A stretch of 64,000 bases of DNA from Ostreiculturibacter nitratireducens (GTDB lineage Bacteria; Pseudomonadota; Alphaproteobacteria; Rhodobacterales; Rhodobacteraceae), in contig NZ_JAVQHL010000002.1 in assembly GCF_032670585.1 (NCBI RefSeq), forward strand, positions 620,001-684,000, given 5' to 3'. Under the pieces are notes generated by a model. The model ran no database searches, was not told the origin of the DNA, and worked only from the letters and a program-made list of their open reading frames with translations. Numbering within the stretch: the first letter of the stretch is position 1; every line of letters begins with the position of its first letter. A program made the position numbers and the translations under genes. Positions 37,839 to 47,265 of the stretch are shown piece after piece.

Positions 37839-39947
37839 TCAGTCGCCCGAACCTTCTTCGCCTTCCGGCGGCGCGTTCGGATCGCCGTCACCGGAGCCTT
37901 CGTCGGTGATGTCCCCTCCGTCCCCGGCGTCTGCCGGAACGAGGTCCGAGGGGCGCGGGCGCGGGGTGGGCGTGTCTTCTCCGGCTTCCTGAACCACGAC
38001 GGCCACCGGTTCTTCGTCTCCGGTTTCCTCGTTCCCCGCCGCGGTGGCCGCTGTCTCGTCCTCGGCAGCCCCGGTTGCCTCTACGTCCCCAGCGCCGTCC
38101 GGTGCCACCGCATCTGTCGTCTCCGCAGCGGCCTTGCCTTCCTCGGTGAGCAGGCTGAACTCGATCCGGCGGTTGGCTTCGCGACCTTCCTCGGTATCGT
38201 TGTCCGCGATCGGGCGGGTCTCGCCGTAGCCGACTGCCTTGAGGTTCCCGGTAAGGACGCGGCGTTCCATCAGCGCGGTGATGATCGCCTCGGCCCGCTC
38301 CTGGCTGAGGGCGAGGTTCATCTCCTCCCGCCCCTGGCTGTCGGTATGGCCGGCAACTTCCATCGGGAAGTCCGAGCAGTCCTTCATCCGAGTCGCGATC
38401 TTGTCGAGCGTGCTGGCGCCGTCGGCGGTGATCTTCGCCGAGCCGGGCTCGAAGCTGATCTTGGCGGTGTTGAGGAAGGCGTTGATCTCGGCCACGCACT
38501 CTTCCGCCGTGGGCAGGCCCAGAAGCGGATCGAGCTTGGGATCGTAGCGGACATTGATCTCGAACTGCGCCGTCTCTCCAAGACGGGCGGCAAGGATGCG
38601 GGAGATCGTGTCCGAGGCGCTGGTGCTGCCGGTGATGCCTTCGATCCGCACGAGGTCGGGTTCGACGATCGCGGTTCCGCTGGCCAGTTCGCCGAGCGCC
38701 TCTAGCGCGGCGAGCGCCCGAACCGGCCAGCCCTTCGGAAGTTCGGGGTCGAGCCGCGTGCCGGCATAGACGGCGTCATTGCCGAAGCGCGCACGGGCGA
38801 AGCTTTCGACCGCATCACGGCTGCGGTCGTCGGTAAGCCGGCCCCTGAGCTGGACCCTGCCTTCGGTCGACAGCGTGGCGGTGAACTGCGGCAGGCCGCC
38901 CGTCGAACCTTCCGCCTTGGGCGTGAGGACGGCGTGCAGCGAAAACACCTCGGGCAGGTTCGATTCCATCTCGCCCACGACCTTGTCGAAGTCGGCCTGG
39001 CTGACGGTGTCTGCGGCGATCAGCGATATGTCGGCATCCGAGAAGGTGACGGAGCCCGCGCCGAGTTCGGCCATCGCCTCGATCGCCATGACGGCGGCCG
39101 TGGACCATTCGGGCGTCGGAACGCCCATCCCGATCGTGCAGGTCGACTTGCCCTCGCCCCCGGCCTTCGCGGCGGCGGCGAGGATGAGGTCGCGCGCCCG
39201 CTCCGTATCGGCGGAGCAGGCGTCGAAACGGGCCCCATTGGCGTCGACAAGGAAGCGTAGCGTGAAGGGGGTGATGACCGGGCGTGGCGCGGAGATGTTC
39301 AGTTCGAGCTGGATATCCTTGGGGGCCTTCCGCGCCAGGAGGGACTCCGTCCGCGCCTTTTCCGCCGCGCTGTCGGTGATCGCGGTGACGGCGACCCTTT
39401 CGGCCGAAATCGAGACTTTCGAGCGCGGGAGCACCTTCAGCGCTTCCAAGCCGAAAGCGAGGGCCTCGTTCCAGCCCTCCTTGACCGGGTGGGAGGCGCT
39501 TTCCATGAGGTCCGTGACGCGGCCTTCCCCGGCGAGTTTCGTCAGCGATGCGACCAGCGGCTCGCGCGCGGTTTCGGCGGGGATCAGGCCGATGACCGAA
39601 ATGCCGTCGTCGTTCCTGAGGATCTCCACCGAGAAATCGGGCGCCGCGATCGCCGTCGGGTCGGGCACCTGGATTTCGTCCACGACGCGCTGGTCGTCGA
39701 CGATCCTGCCCGCCACCGACAGAGCACGGAAGTGCAGCGCCTCGGATGGCGCCGTGCCGGAGAGACGGACGAGAAGACCATCTGTGTCGACCTTGGCCCA
39801 GGTCAGGCCCCCGGCATCGAGGGCGCGCTTCACGCTGTCCGTGGTGCGGGATTCAACGACGGAGACCGCCCAGACTGCCGCCAGGACCGACAGGAAGGCG
39901 GCGGTCACGAAGGCGGCAAGGCCGATCAGGTTCGCGGGCAGACGCAT
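37839..39947 (-). CDS. Large OmpA-family envelope protein with acidic tail
   Basis: A 702-residue protein. Residues 7-32 are a membrane anchor or uncleaved signal. About 40-490 appear to be repeated alpha/beta units resembling BON-type domains (recurrent runs such as VRLSGTAPSEALHFRALSV). About 505-625 is the OmpA C-terminal peptidoglycan-binding domain (AGHTDSQGREEMNLALSQ and NRRIEFSL). The last 75 residues are Pro/Asp/Glu-rich and probably disordered. It likely links inner membrane and cell wall. Domain limits are estimated by eye. Confidence 0.8.
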   Translation of the reverse strand: MRLPANLIGLAAFVTAAFLSVLAAVWAVSVVESRTTDSVKRALDAGGLTWAKVDTDGLLVRLSGTAPSEALHFRALSVAGRIVDDQRVVDEIQVPDPTAIAAPDFSVEILRNDDGISVIGLIPAETAREPLVASLTKLAGEGRVTDLMESASHPVKEGWNEALAFGLEALKVLPRSKVSISAERVAVTAITDSAAEKARTESLLARKAPKDIQLELNISAPRPVITPFTLRFLVDANGARFDACSADTERARDLILAAAAKAGGEGKSTCTIGMGVPTPEWSTAAVMAIEAMAELGAGSVTFSDADISLIAADTVSQADFDKVVGEMESNLPEVFSLHAVLTPKAEGSTGGLPQFTATLSTEGRVQLRGRLTDDRSRDAVESFARARFGNDAVYAGTRLDPELPKGWPVRALAALEALGELASGTAIVEPDLVRIEGITGSTSASDTISRILAARLGETAQFEINVRYDPKLDPLLGLPTAEECVAEINAFLNTAKISFEPGSAKITADGASTLDKIATRMKDCSDFPMEVAGHTDSQGREEMNLALSQERAEAIITALMERRVLTGNLKAVGYGETRPIADNDTEEGREANRRIEFSLLTEEGKAAAETTDAVAPDGAGDVEATGAAEDETAATAAGNEETGDEEPVAVVVQEAGEDTPTPRPRPSDLVPADAGDGGDITDEGSGDGDPNAPPEGEEGSGD

Positions 39948-40009
39948 GTGCGGGCCTTCGGGCAGTTCCAGAACGCGCTATCTGTAAGCATCCCGAAGGC
40001 CGGGTTCAA

Positions 40010-40975
40010 TCAAAGCGCCGCCGCGACGGCAAGAAACAGCGCAGCGATGAGACCGGTGTCCCGATTGGCACGGAAAAGCCTAAGGCAAGTGTCGGAGTTT
40101 TCTGTGTCAAGGCGGTGGAGCTGCCACAGGAGATGCCAGCCGAAGAACCACGGCGCGGCCAGCGCCACGGCGAGCTTCACGGGTTCGTCCTGCGGCAGAA
40201 GCGCGACGAGAACCGCCGCAGCCATCAACAGGACCGAAAGGGTAAGGAAGAACGCGAGCCACTTCCCCGTCGCCTTCCCGAACAGCCGGGCCGTGGACTT
40301 CACGCCGATCAACGCGTCGTCGTCCTTGTCCTGGTGGGCATAGATAGTGTCGTAGAAGAGCGTCCAGGCGATCCCTGAAAGATAGAGAAGGACTGCGGGC
40401 AGCGAGACCGATCCGGAATGCGCCGCGAAGGCCAGAAGCGCGCCCCAGTTGAAGGCGAGGCCGAGGAAGACCTGGGGCCACCAGGTAAACCGCTTCGCGA
40501 AAGGGTAGATCGCGACGAGGCCCAGCGAGGCGACGCCGAGCGCGATGGTCGTCCAGTTGAGCGTGAAGAGGATCATGGCAGCGACCGCGGCCTGAATGGC
40601 CATCCAGATCACGGCCTGACGCACGCTGACCTGACCCGAGGGAATTGGGCGGGACCGGGTGCGCGCCACCTTTGCGTCGAACTCGCGGTCGGTGATGTCG
40701 TTCCAGGTGCAGCCCGCGCCACGCATCAGGAACGCCCCGATCGCGCAGCCGAGCGCTATCCACAGGTCCCAGAGCCGATTCCCGTCGATCGAGGCGGCAA
40801 GCGCCACGCCCCACCAGCAGGGCAGGAGCAGAAGCCAGGTTCCGATCGGACGGTCGGCCCGCGAAAGGCGCAGGTAGGGCCGCGTGGGCGCAGGGGCGAT
40901 GTGGTCGACCCAGTTGCCTTTGACGGCGTCGGCGACACGGCCTTCTGGCTCTGGCGTTCCCGGGGTTCCGGTCAT
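40010..40975 (-). CDS. ubiA: 4-hydroxybenzoate polyprenyltransferase
   Basis: A 321-residue membrane prenyltransferase of ubiquinone synthesis. The first Asp-rich motif is NDITDREFDAKVARTRSRP (about 93-111), the second is AHQDKDDDALIGVKS (about 213), the magnesium-diphosphate sites of the family. About eight membrane segments are seen. ATG 40975 is taken as the start; ATG 41014 would run into the divergent rsmE start. Only 12 bases separate the two start codons, so their promoters must overlap the coding ends or lie within the neighbour. Confidence 0.92.
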   Translation of the reverse strand: MTGTPGTPEPEGRVADAVKGNWVDHIAPAPTRPYLRLSRADRPIGTWLLLLPCWWGVALAASIDGNRLWDLWIALGCAIGAFLMRGAGCTWNDITDREFDAKVARTRSRPIPSGQVSVRQAVIWMAIQAAVAAMILFTLNWTTIALGVASLGLVAIYPFAKRFTWWPQVFLGLAFNWGALLAFAAHSGSVSLPAVLLYLSGIAWTLFYDTIYAHQDKDDDALIGVKSTARLFGKATGKWLAFFLTLSVLLMAAAVLVALLPQDEPVKLAVALAAPWFFGWHLLWQLHRLDTENSDTCLRLFRANRDTGLIAALFLAVAAAL

Positions 40976-40987
40976 AGGTTCGGCCTC

Positions 40988-41728
40988 ATGTCGGACGCGA
41001 AGATCAGGCTTCATCTAGACCAGCCGCTCGGGGCTGGGCAATCGCTTCCTCTGGCGGAGGCGCAGGCGCATTACCTTTTCGGGGTGATGCGGCTTGGCGT
41101 CGGTGCGCGGGTCCTCGTGTTCAACGGGCGGGACGGGGAGTGGCTCGCCGAGGTGGAGGAGGCTGGGAAACGCAAGGGGCTCTTGCGCTGCGTCGAACTC
41201 GTCAGGCCGCAGGACTCGCCGCCGGATCTCTGGCTTCTCTTCGCGCCGCTCAAGAAGGCGCGGACGGATTTCGTGGTGGAAAAGGCGGTCGAGCTTGGCG
41301 CGGCGCGCATCCAGCCCGTGCAGACGGAGTTCACCAACGCCGAGAGGGTCCGGCAGGACCGGCTGCAGGCGCACGCGACCGAGGCCGCGGAGCAGTGCGG
41401 CGCCACCTGGGTGCCTGAAGTGGCCGACCTCGAACGCCTCGACCGGGTTCTCGCCGGCTGGCCCGAAGGCCGTCGGCTCTACTACTGCGACGAGGGCGAA
41501 GCGGGGCGCGCGTCGAGCCTCGCCGCGCTCGTGGAGAACGAAGGGCGCGCCTCGGCCGAGGCGATCCTGATCGGGCCGGAGGGTGGCTTTTCCGAAGCCG
41601 AGCGCACGCGCTTGAGGGCGCTTCCCTTTGTCACGGTCCTGCCTCTGGGACCGCGCATCCTCAGGGCCGAAACCGCGGCCGTCGCGGCCTTGGCTCTCTG
41701 GCAGGCGGCGCGGGGGGACTGGCGGTGA
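40988..41728 (+). CDS. rsmE: 16S rRNA (uracil-1498-N3)-methyltransferase
   Basis: A 246-residue SPOUT methyltransferase. The knotted SAM-binding part shows ILIGPEGGFSEAER (about 196) and VLPLGPRILRAETA (about 216), the diagnostic RsmE motifs, after an N-terminal PUA-like domain (HYLFGVMRLGVGARVLVFNG). It methylates U1498 in the decoding region of 16S. The stop overlaps the following GTG start (GTGA). Confidence 0.94.
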   Translation: MSDAKIRLHLDQPLGAGQSLPLAEAQAHYLFGVMRLGVGARVLVFNGRDGEWLAEVEEAGKRKGLLRCVELVRPQDSPPDLWLLFAPLKKARTDFVVEKAVELGAARIQPVQTEFTNAERVRQDRLQAHATEAAEQCGATWVPEVADLERLDRVLAGWPEGRRLYYCDEGEAGRASSLAALVENEGRASAEAILIGPEGGFSEAERTRLRALPFVTVLPLGPRILRAETAAVAALALWQAARGDWR

Positions 41729-42231
41729 TCCGGCCGGAGGCCGTGGCCACGCTCCGCCGCTGGCGCGAGGTCGCCGGGTCCGCGGCGATTCTGGCTTTCG
41801 GTCTCTGGATGTTTTCGCTGGGCGGATGGATCCTCGCACCAGCAGGGATCGGCCTCGTCGCGCTGGCCCTTGGCCTCGGCGTCATTGCGCTCCGCCGGAT
41901 GCGCTTCGCGCGGGGCGGGTCAGCGCCCGGCGTCGTCGAAGTGGACGAAGGGCAGGTGGGCTATTTCGGGCCGGACTTCGGTGGCTTCCTGTCGCTGCGC
42001 GAGCTGGTCGAGATACGCCTCGTCGATCTGCACGGCGTTCCGCGGTGGCGTCTGAAGCAGGCCGACGGGCAGGTTCTCCTTATCCCGGCTTCCGCCAAGG
42101 GGGCCGAGGCTCTCTTCGATGCCTTCGCCGCGCTCCCGGGCATCGACATGGGAAGGCTGACCGCCGCACTGGATGCGCGCGAAAATGCACAGGTGCTGTG
42201 GCAACGACCCGCTCGCGCGGCCTTGACATGA
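41725..42231 (+). CDS. Conserved membrane protein of unknown function
   Basis: A 168-residue protein beginning with GTG inside the rsmE stop. Two adjacent hydrophobic segments (about 18-56) are followed by a beta-rich cytoplasmic domain with VVEVDEGQVGYFGPDFGGFLSL, reminiscent of small PH-like membrane proteins, then a helical tail. No function is assigned. Confidence 0.75.
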   Translation: MIRPEAVATLRRWREVAGSAAILAFGLWMFSLGGWILAPAGIGLVALALGLGVIALRRMRFARGGSAPGVVEVDEGQVGYFGPDFGGFLSLRELVEIRLVDLHGVPRWRLKQADGQVLLIPASAKGAEALFDAFAALPGIDMGRLTAALDARENAQVLWQRPARAALT

Positions 42232-42289
42232 CCCAAGGTGCGCGGCAGGTCTAGCCATCCCGGACGCGACGGACAGGATCGAGGCCCGC

Positions 42290-43663
42290 ATGTCAATTCC
42301 ACAACAGGGCGGCGGCCCGATCGAACGATTCGAGCAACTCGCCGAATACATCGAATCCGGCTGCAAGCCGAAGGACGATTGGCGCATCGGCACCGAGCAC
42401 GAGAAGTTCGGCTACTGCAAGGACACGCTGAAGCCCTTGCCCTATGACGGGCCGCGCTCGATCAAGGCGATGCTCGAGGGGCTGCGGGACCGCTTCGGCT
42501 GGACCCCGGTCTACGAGCAGGACAACATCATCGGCCTGACGTTCCCCGACGGGTCCAACGTCAGCCTCGAACCGGGCGGGCAGCTAGAGCTTTCCGGCGC
42601 GCCGCTTGAGTCGATCCACCAGACCTGCGACGAGGTGAACGAGCACCTGCGCGAGGTTCAGACGGTCGCGGAAGAAATCGGAGCGCGGTTCATCGGGCTC
42701 GGCGCTGCGCCGATCTGGCGGCACGAGGACATGCCGATGATGCCCAAGGGGCGCTACCGGCTCATGACCGACTACATGGGCAAGGTCGGCACCCACGGCA
42801 CGCAGATGATGTACCGGACCTGCACCGTGCAGGTGAACCTCGACTTCGCGTCCGAGGCCGACATGGTGCAGAAGATGCGCGTGGCCCTGTCGCTTCAGCC
42901 GGTCGCGACCGCGCTTTTCGCCAATTCACCTTTCTTCGAGGGCAAGGTGAACGGCCACAAGTCCTGGCGGAGCCGCATCTGGCGGAGCCTTGACGACGCG
43001 CGCACCGGCATGCTGCCCTTCTTCTTCGAGGACGGAATGGGGTTCCAGCGCTACGTGGACTACGTTCTCGACGTGCCGATGTACTTCGTCTACCGCGACG
43101 GGAAATACATCAACGCGCTCGGTCAGTCGTTCCGCGACTTCCTGAAGGGCGAACTCCCCGCGTTGCCGGGCGAGAAGCCGACGCTCAGCGACTGGGCGGA
43201 CCACCTGACGACGGTCTTCCCCGAGGCCCGCGTCAAGAAATACATCGAGATGCGGGGCGCCGACGGCGGCCCCTGGCGGCGGCTCTGCGCGCTTCCCGCG
43301 CTCTGGGTCGGGCTTCTCTACGACCAGACGGCGCTCGACGCGGCCTGGGACCTCGCCAAGGGGTGGGACGCCGAAACCCGCGAGGCACTTCGCGTGGCGG
43401 CCAGCGTCGACGGTCTTCAGGGCGAGGCGGCGGGCATCAAGCTTCTCGACCTCGCGCGCGAGGTCGTGGCGATTGCCGAGGACGGCCTCAAGGCGCGGGC
43501 GATGCCCGGCGCCAGCGGCATGATCCCGAACGAGGTGCATTTCCTCGACGCGCTCAAGGAAAGCGTCGCCTCCGGCATGGCGCCGGCGGACGAGCTTCTG
43601 GAGAAATACTACGGAGAGTGGGACGGGGACCTGTCCCGCGTCTACGCCGAATACAGTTATTGA
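42290..43663 (+). CDS. gshA: Glutamate--cysteine ligase (plant/alphaproteobacterial type)
   Basis: A 457-residue ligase, the first step of glutathione synthesis. The ATP-grasp-like GS fold residues are seen in RIGTEHEKFGYC (about 33), SLEPGGQLELSGAP (about 93) and GTHGTQMMYRTCTVQVNLD (about 168). The length and sequence type match the GCS2/plant-like class found in alphaproteobacteria rather than E. coli GshA. No gshB is in the window. Confidence 0.94.
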   Translation: MSIPQQGGGPIERFEQLAEYIESGCKPKDDWRIGTEHEKFGYCKDTLKPLPYDGPRSIKAMLEGLRDRFGWTPVYEQDNIIGLTFPDGSNVSLEPGGQLELSGAPLESIHQTCDEVNEHLREVQTVAEEIGARFIGLGAAPIWRHEDMPMMPKGRYRLMTDYMGKVGTHGTQMMYRTCTVQVNLDFASEADMVQKMRVALSLQPVATALFANSPFFEGKVNGHKSWRSRIWRSLDDARTGMLPFFFEDGMGFQRYVDYVLDVPMYFVYRDGKYINALGQSFRDFLKGELPALPGEKPTLSDWADHLTTVFPEARVKKYIEMRGADGGPWRRLCALPALWVGLLYDQTALDAAWDLAKGWDAETREALRVAASVDGLQGEAAGIKLLDLAREVVAIAEDGLKARAMPGASGMIPNEVHFLDALKESVASGMAPADELLEKYYGEWDGDLSRVYAEYSY

Positions 43664-43741
43664 CCGGTTCGGCCGGTCTGCCTTTCACTTCGCGCGAGCC
43701 CGGCTTCGTCGGGCGAATGAGAAAGGAAAGGAATTTTCGTC

Positions 43742-44026
43742 ATGCGCGATTTCTTCATCCGGTCGCTCGAGATGCTGATCAACGTCATCGTCGTTCTCGG
43801 CGCGATCATCGTCGTCATTACGGCTGTCGTGGTCAGCTTGGGCGGACCGATGGGCGGTCAGGCGATGGGACCAATGGGCGGCGGCGGGCCGCTCGCGGGG
43901 CTTCTGGTGCTGATCGGCGGCGGTATCTACCTGATCCTTGTCGGCGGCTTCATGTATCTCGGGCTTGGCATCTACCAGAACACCAAGCGCACCGCCGAGG
44001 CGATCGAGAAGCTCGAAGCGCGCTGA
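43742..44026 (+). CDS. Small two-segment membrane protein, glycine/methionine-rich
   Basis: A 94-residue protein of unknown function. Two hydrophobic segments (about 12-33 and 50-78) are joined by a loop GGPMGGQAMGPMGGGGP. A short charged helix ends it. A good GGAAAGGAA site lies upstream of ATG 43742. Convergent with plsY; the 21-base gap contains overlapping GGCCGG/CCGGCC repeats that could end both transcripts. Confidence 0.75.
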   Translation: MRDFFIRSLEMLINVIVVLGAIIVVITAVVVSLGGPMGGQAMGPMGGGGPLAGLLVLIGGGIYLILVGGFMYLGLGIYQNTKRTAEAIEKLEAR

Positions 44027-44047
44027 TCCGAGGCCGGTACCGGCCGG

Positions 44048-44653
44048 CTATTTCCGGCCGATCTGCGATTCCGTGCCGGCCATGATTCGCTGGATGTTCG
44101 TCCTGTGGCGGAGGATGACGAGGGCCGTCATGACCACGCCCAGCACGAACATTCTCGATCCGCCTAGGAACAGCATCCAGACGGGAGCGCTCGCCGCCGC
44201 GCCGAGCGCTCCGATCGACGAGATGCGCGAGACGAGCGCGAAGACGAGCCAGGTGCCGCAGGCAGCAAGTCCTACGGGAAAGGACAGCGCGAGAAGAACG
44301 CCAAGGAATGTCGCCACCCCCTTGCCGCCCTTGAAGCGGAGCCAGACCGGGAAGCAGTGGCCGAGAAGCGCCATCAGCGCCGCGAGCTGGACCGCGTCCT
44401 CCGCAAAGGCCGCCCGCGCGATCAGGACCGCCACGGCACCCTTCGCCGCGTCGAGAACCAGCGTCGCAGCGGCGGCGGCCTTGTTCCCGGTCCTAAGAAC
44501 GTTCGTCGCGCCGATGTTGCCCGACCCGATCTTGCGGAGATCGCCCAGGTTGAAGACGCGGGTCAGCACCAACCCGAAGGGAATCGATCCCATGAGATAG
44601 GCGATCAGCGCGGTGAGGATCAGCCCGGCGGGGCCAGTCTCAAAGATCGGCAT
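44048..44653 (-). CDS. plsY: Acyl-phosphate:glycerol-3-phosphate acyltransferase
   Basis: A 201-residue membrane enzyme starting phospholipid synthesis. The three conserved loops are present: GSIPFGLVL...GSGNIGATNVLR (about 20-52), GHCFPVWLRFKGGKGVAT (about 97) and SRISSIGALGAA (about 140). ATG 44653 lies inside the pyrC' 3' end, overlapping by 14 bases, so it is last gene of the pyrB transcription unit. Confidence 0.95.
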   Translation of the reverse strand: MPIFETGPAGLILTALIAYLMGSIPFGLVLTRVFNLGDLRKIGSGNIGATNVLRTGNKAAAAATLVLDAAKGAVAVLIARAAFAEDAVQLAALMALLGHCFPVWLRFKGGKGVATFLGVLLALSFPVGLAACGTWLVFALVSRISSIGALGAAASAPVWMLFLGGSRMFVLGVVMTALVILRHRTNIQRIMAGTESQIGRK

Positions 44654-45932
44654 GTGCGGCCTCCGCGTCATATACCTTCTGGCCCGCGACGAAGGTCATC
44701 CGGACCTTCCCCTGCATCCTTGCCCCGTCGAAGGGCGTGTTCTTCGACTTCGAGCGCAGCTTGAAACGGTCGAGAACGAAGGGCGCGTCGGGATCGAAGA
44801 GGACGAGGTCGGCGGGCGCGCCCTCGGCCAGACGTCCCTGCGGCAGGCCGAGCCGCTTCGCCGGATTGAGCGACATCGCGCGGAAAAGCTGCGGCAGGCT
44901 CAGGTGCCCGGAGTGATAGAGCCGCATCGCCGCCGGAAGGAAGGTTTCCAGACCGACTGCGCCAGAGGCGGCCTCCTCGAACGGAAGGCGTTTCGATTCC
45001 TCGTCCTGCGGCGTGTGCATCGAACTGATGATGTCTATCAGCCCCGAAGCCACCGCCTCCACCACCGCCATGCGGTCGTCCTCGGACCGGAGCGGCGGCT
45101 TGACCTTGAAGAAGGTGCGGTAGTCGCCGACGTCGAATTCGTTGAGCGTCAGGTGATGGATCGAGGTCCCCGCCGTCACGTCGAAGCCGTTCTTCTTGGC
45201 GCGTTCGAGCGGCGGCAGCGCACGGGCGGTCGTGATCTGGTCGAAGTGGTATTTCGCCCCGGTCATCTCGACCATGCCCATGTCGCGGTCGAAACCGATC
45301 CTCTCGGCCATCGGGGAAACTCCCGGCAGGCCACGCAGGGAGGCGAACTTGCCGCTGGTCGTCGCGCCCCCGTTCGACAGGCCCGGTTCCTGCGGATGGC
45401 CCATGACGAGCGCGCCGAGGGACTTCGCGTAGGAAAGCGCGCGGTTGAGGACTTTGGTGTCCGTCACAACATGGTCGCAGTCGGTGAAAGCGATGGCGCC
45501 GGCGTCGAGCAGGAAGCCGATCTCCGTCATCTCCCTCCCTTCTCTTCCCTTGGTCAGGGCGGCCATGTGGCGGATCCGGACGGGCGAAGCCTCCCGCGCT
45601 CGGCGGGTGACGAATTCAAGCGTCTCCGGATTGTCGATCGCGGGGTTCGTGTCGGGCCGGGCGATGATCGTGGTGACCCCCCCGGCGGCGGCCGCAAGTC
45701 CGGCCGAGCGGAACGATTCCTTGTGCCGCTCTCCCGGCTCTCCGACCTTGACGCCGATATCCACGATGCCGGGCGCGAGGCACTTGCCGCCACAGTCGAT
45801 CACGGTCGCGCTGTCCGGCGCCTCGACCTCACCGATCCCGGCGATGAGGCCGTCCTTGACGAGCACGCTGCCCGTGGTCTCGGTCAGCGCATCTGGGTCG
45901 ATCAGGCGGGCGTTGGTGAGGAGGGTGGTCAT
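44640..45932 (-). CDS. pyrC': Dihydroorotase-like pseudoenzyme PyrC'
   Basis: A 430-residue class I dihydroorotase homologue. The overall fold and length are intact, but catalytic motifs are not: DxHVHLREPG reads DIGVKVGEPG, removing both zinc histidines and the substrate Arg, and the catalytic-Asp motif TDHAPH reads SSMHTPQ. SIHHLTLNEFDV and SGAVGLETFLPA are retained. In Pseudomonas a similar inactive PyrC' is needed structurally for the PyrB dodecamer. An active dihydroorotase must be encoded elsewhere. It lies two genes downstream of pyrB. Confidence 0.85.
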   Translation of the reverse strand: MTTLLTNARLIDPDALTETTGSVLVKDGLIAGIGEVEAPDSATVIDCGGKCLAPGIVDIGVKVGEPGERHKESFRSAGLAAAAGGVTTIIARPDTNPAIDNPETLEFVTRRAREASPVRIRHMAALTKGREGREMTEIGFLLDAGAIAFTDCDHVVTDTKVLNRALSYAKSLGALVMGHPQEPGLSNGGATTSGKFASLRGLPGVSPMAERIGFDRDMGMVEMTGAKYHFDQITTARALPPLERAKKNGFDVTAGTSIHHLTLNEFDVGDYRTFFKVKPPLRSEDDRMAVVEAVASGLIDIISSMHTPQDEESKRLPFEEAASGAVGLETFLPAAMRLYHSGHLSLPQLFRAMSLNPAKRLGLPQGRLAEGAPADLVLFDPDAPFVLDRFKLRSKSKNTPFDGARMQGKVRMTFVAGQKVYDAEAAHADL

Positions 45933-45999
45933 GCTGCTCTGTCGTCTCCGTCCTTGGGCGACGCGCCCCGGTGTCTTGAAGCGGTCCGCCCGTTTTCCG

Positions 46000-47100
46000 T
46001 CAAGTCCCGAATGGCACGGCGGCTTCCGGTTCCCGCCGTTGGCCGCTCGATCCCCTGTCCGGGTCGGAGGCGGCCGCGTCGCGCAATAGGCCGAGCAGGC
46101 GCGCCGCGTCCGGCGGCTTGTGGAATGTGACGCGGGCCGTTACCCAAGCGCCGCGAATTCGAATGGCCTCTTCCCCGTAGATCACATCCGTCGCGTCGGC
46201 GGAAATTGGTGCCGTGGGCGATATCCGTTGGATTTCGCAGAGTCCGGTCAGAAACGGCACCCCCGGACCGATCCGTATGGCATAGCGCCCGGCGAGTGCG
46301 TAGCGGACCGCGGTCGCCCGGCGGTCTTGCAGGCGGAAGACGCCGATCTCGATCAAGGCAGCCAGGAGCGATCCCGCGCCCGCCCATATCGCGCTTTGCA
46401 CATGTCCCGCGACGGCGGCGGCAAGCGCCGCGCCGAAGAGAACGATGGCCACGGCCCCCGGAAACAGCCACGGCACCATCATGGGTGCAGAATCAGGCCT
46501 GCCCTGCCAGAGAAGCGGGGGCATTTCCGCCTCCTCGATCCCGGCACGCGCGAGCAGATAGGGCAGGAGAACCTCGATATCCATGCCTGCCATGTGCCGC
46601 GGGACGTGGAAGTGATGATGAGGCACCCGACCGGCGGCGCGAAGTGCCGCCGTCCTTTCGCGGGACGGCAGATAGGGCAGGCGCGCGACCGGCCCGTGCG
46701 CGGACCTCGGCACATGCAGGCGCGCGAAGACGCGGACCTGCCCGTTGTCGTTTTGCAGGAAGTAGTCCGACGAGGGGTATTTCAGCCACCCGGCTCCGTG
46801 CCCGAACCGCCGGATCGCGATGTGACGGTCGCTTACCGCATAGCGCGTCTCGCTGACCCGCAACAGGTGAAGCCATAAGGCGCGGAGGGCGAAGAACGTC
46901 ACGATCACCGAGACGGCCGCCTGCATGCCACCTGCGGCAACGAACGGGCCGCCGAGAAACAGGGCTGAGGCCGCGAGGCCGTATTTCGTCAGAACAAGCC
47001 GCGTTCGGTCAGGAGCGCCCGTCCAGTAGACCGTGCCGTCGCGATCGAACACCCCGTCCCAATCGGCCGTGTCGTGCCTGCGGTTCGCTACGTCCTTCAC
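46000..47100 (-). CDS. Conserved membrane protein, PH-like, in the pyrB-pyrC' unit
   Basis: A 366-residue protein of unknown function. Two pairs of hydrophobic segments (about 38-80 and 205-250) are each followed by a soluble beta-rich region containing RYAVSDRHIAIRRFG or RYALAGRYAIRIGPG, patterns like bacterial PH (YdbS/YdbT) repeats. Near the N-terminus is DGTVYWTGAPDRTRL. GTG 47100 with GGGG upstream is the likely start; the frame is open further back without support. Confidence 0.6.
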   Translation of the reverse strand: MKDVANRRHDTADWDGVFDRDGTVYWTGAPDRTRLVLTKYGLAASALFLGGPFVAAGGMQAAVSVIVTFFALRALWLHLLRVSETRYAVSDRHIAIRRFGHGAGWLKYPSSDYFLQNDNGQVRVFARLHVPRSAHGPVARLPYLPSRERTAALRAAGRVPHHHFHVPRHMAGMDIEVLLPYLLARAGIEEAEMPPLLWQGRPDSAPMMVPWLFPGAVAIVLFGAALAAAVAGHVQSAIWAGAGSLLAALIEIGVFRLQDRRATAVRYALAGRYAIRIGPGVPFLTGLCEIQRISPTAPISADATDVIYGEEAIRIRGAWVTARVTFHKPPDAARLLGLLRDAAASDPDRGSSGQRREPEAAVPFGT

Positions 47101-47265
47101 GCCGTGATCCCCGTCGCGCTTCGGCGAGCGAGCGCACCGTTGAGGCCGTTGCAGAAATCGTGGCCGCCGATGGCCTCGGGCCGCACTTGGGGGGCGACCG
47201 GGCGGGCACTCGTCCGATGCGGCGTCACGGTCATACCGTTGGAACGGCAACGCGCTGGCCCGGCC

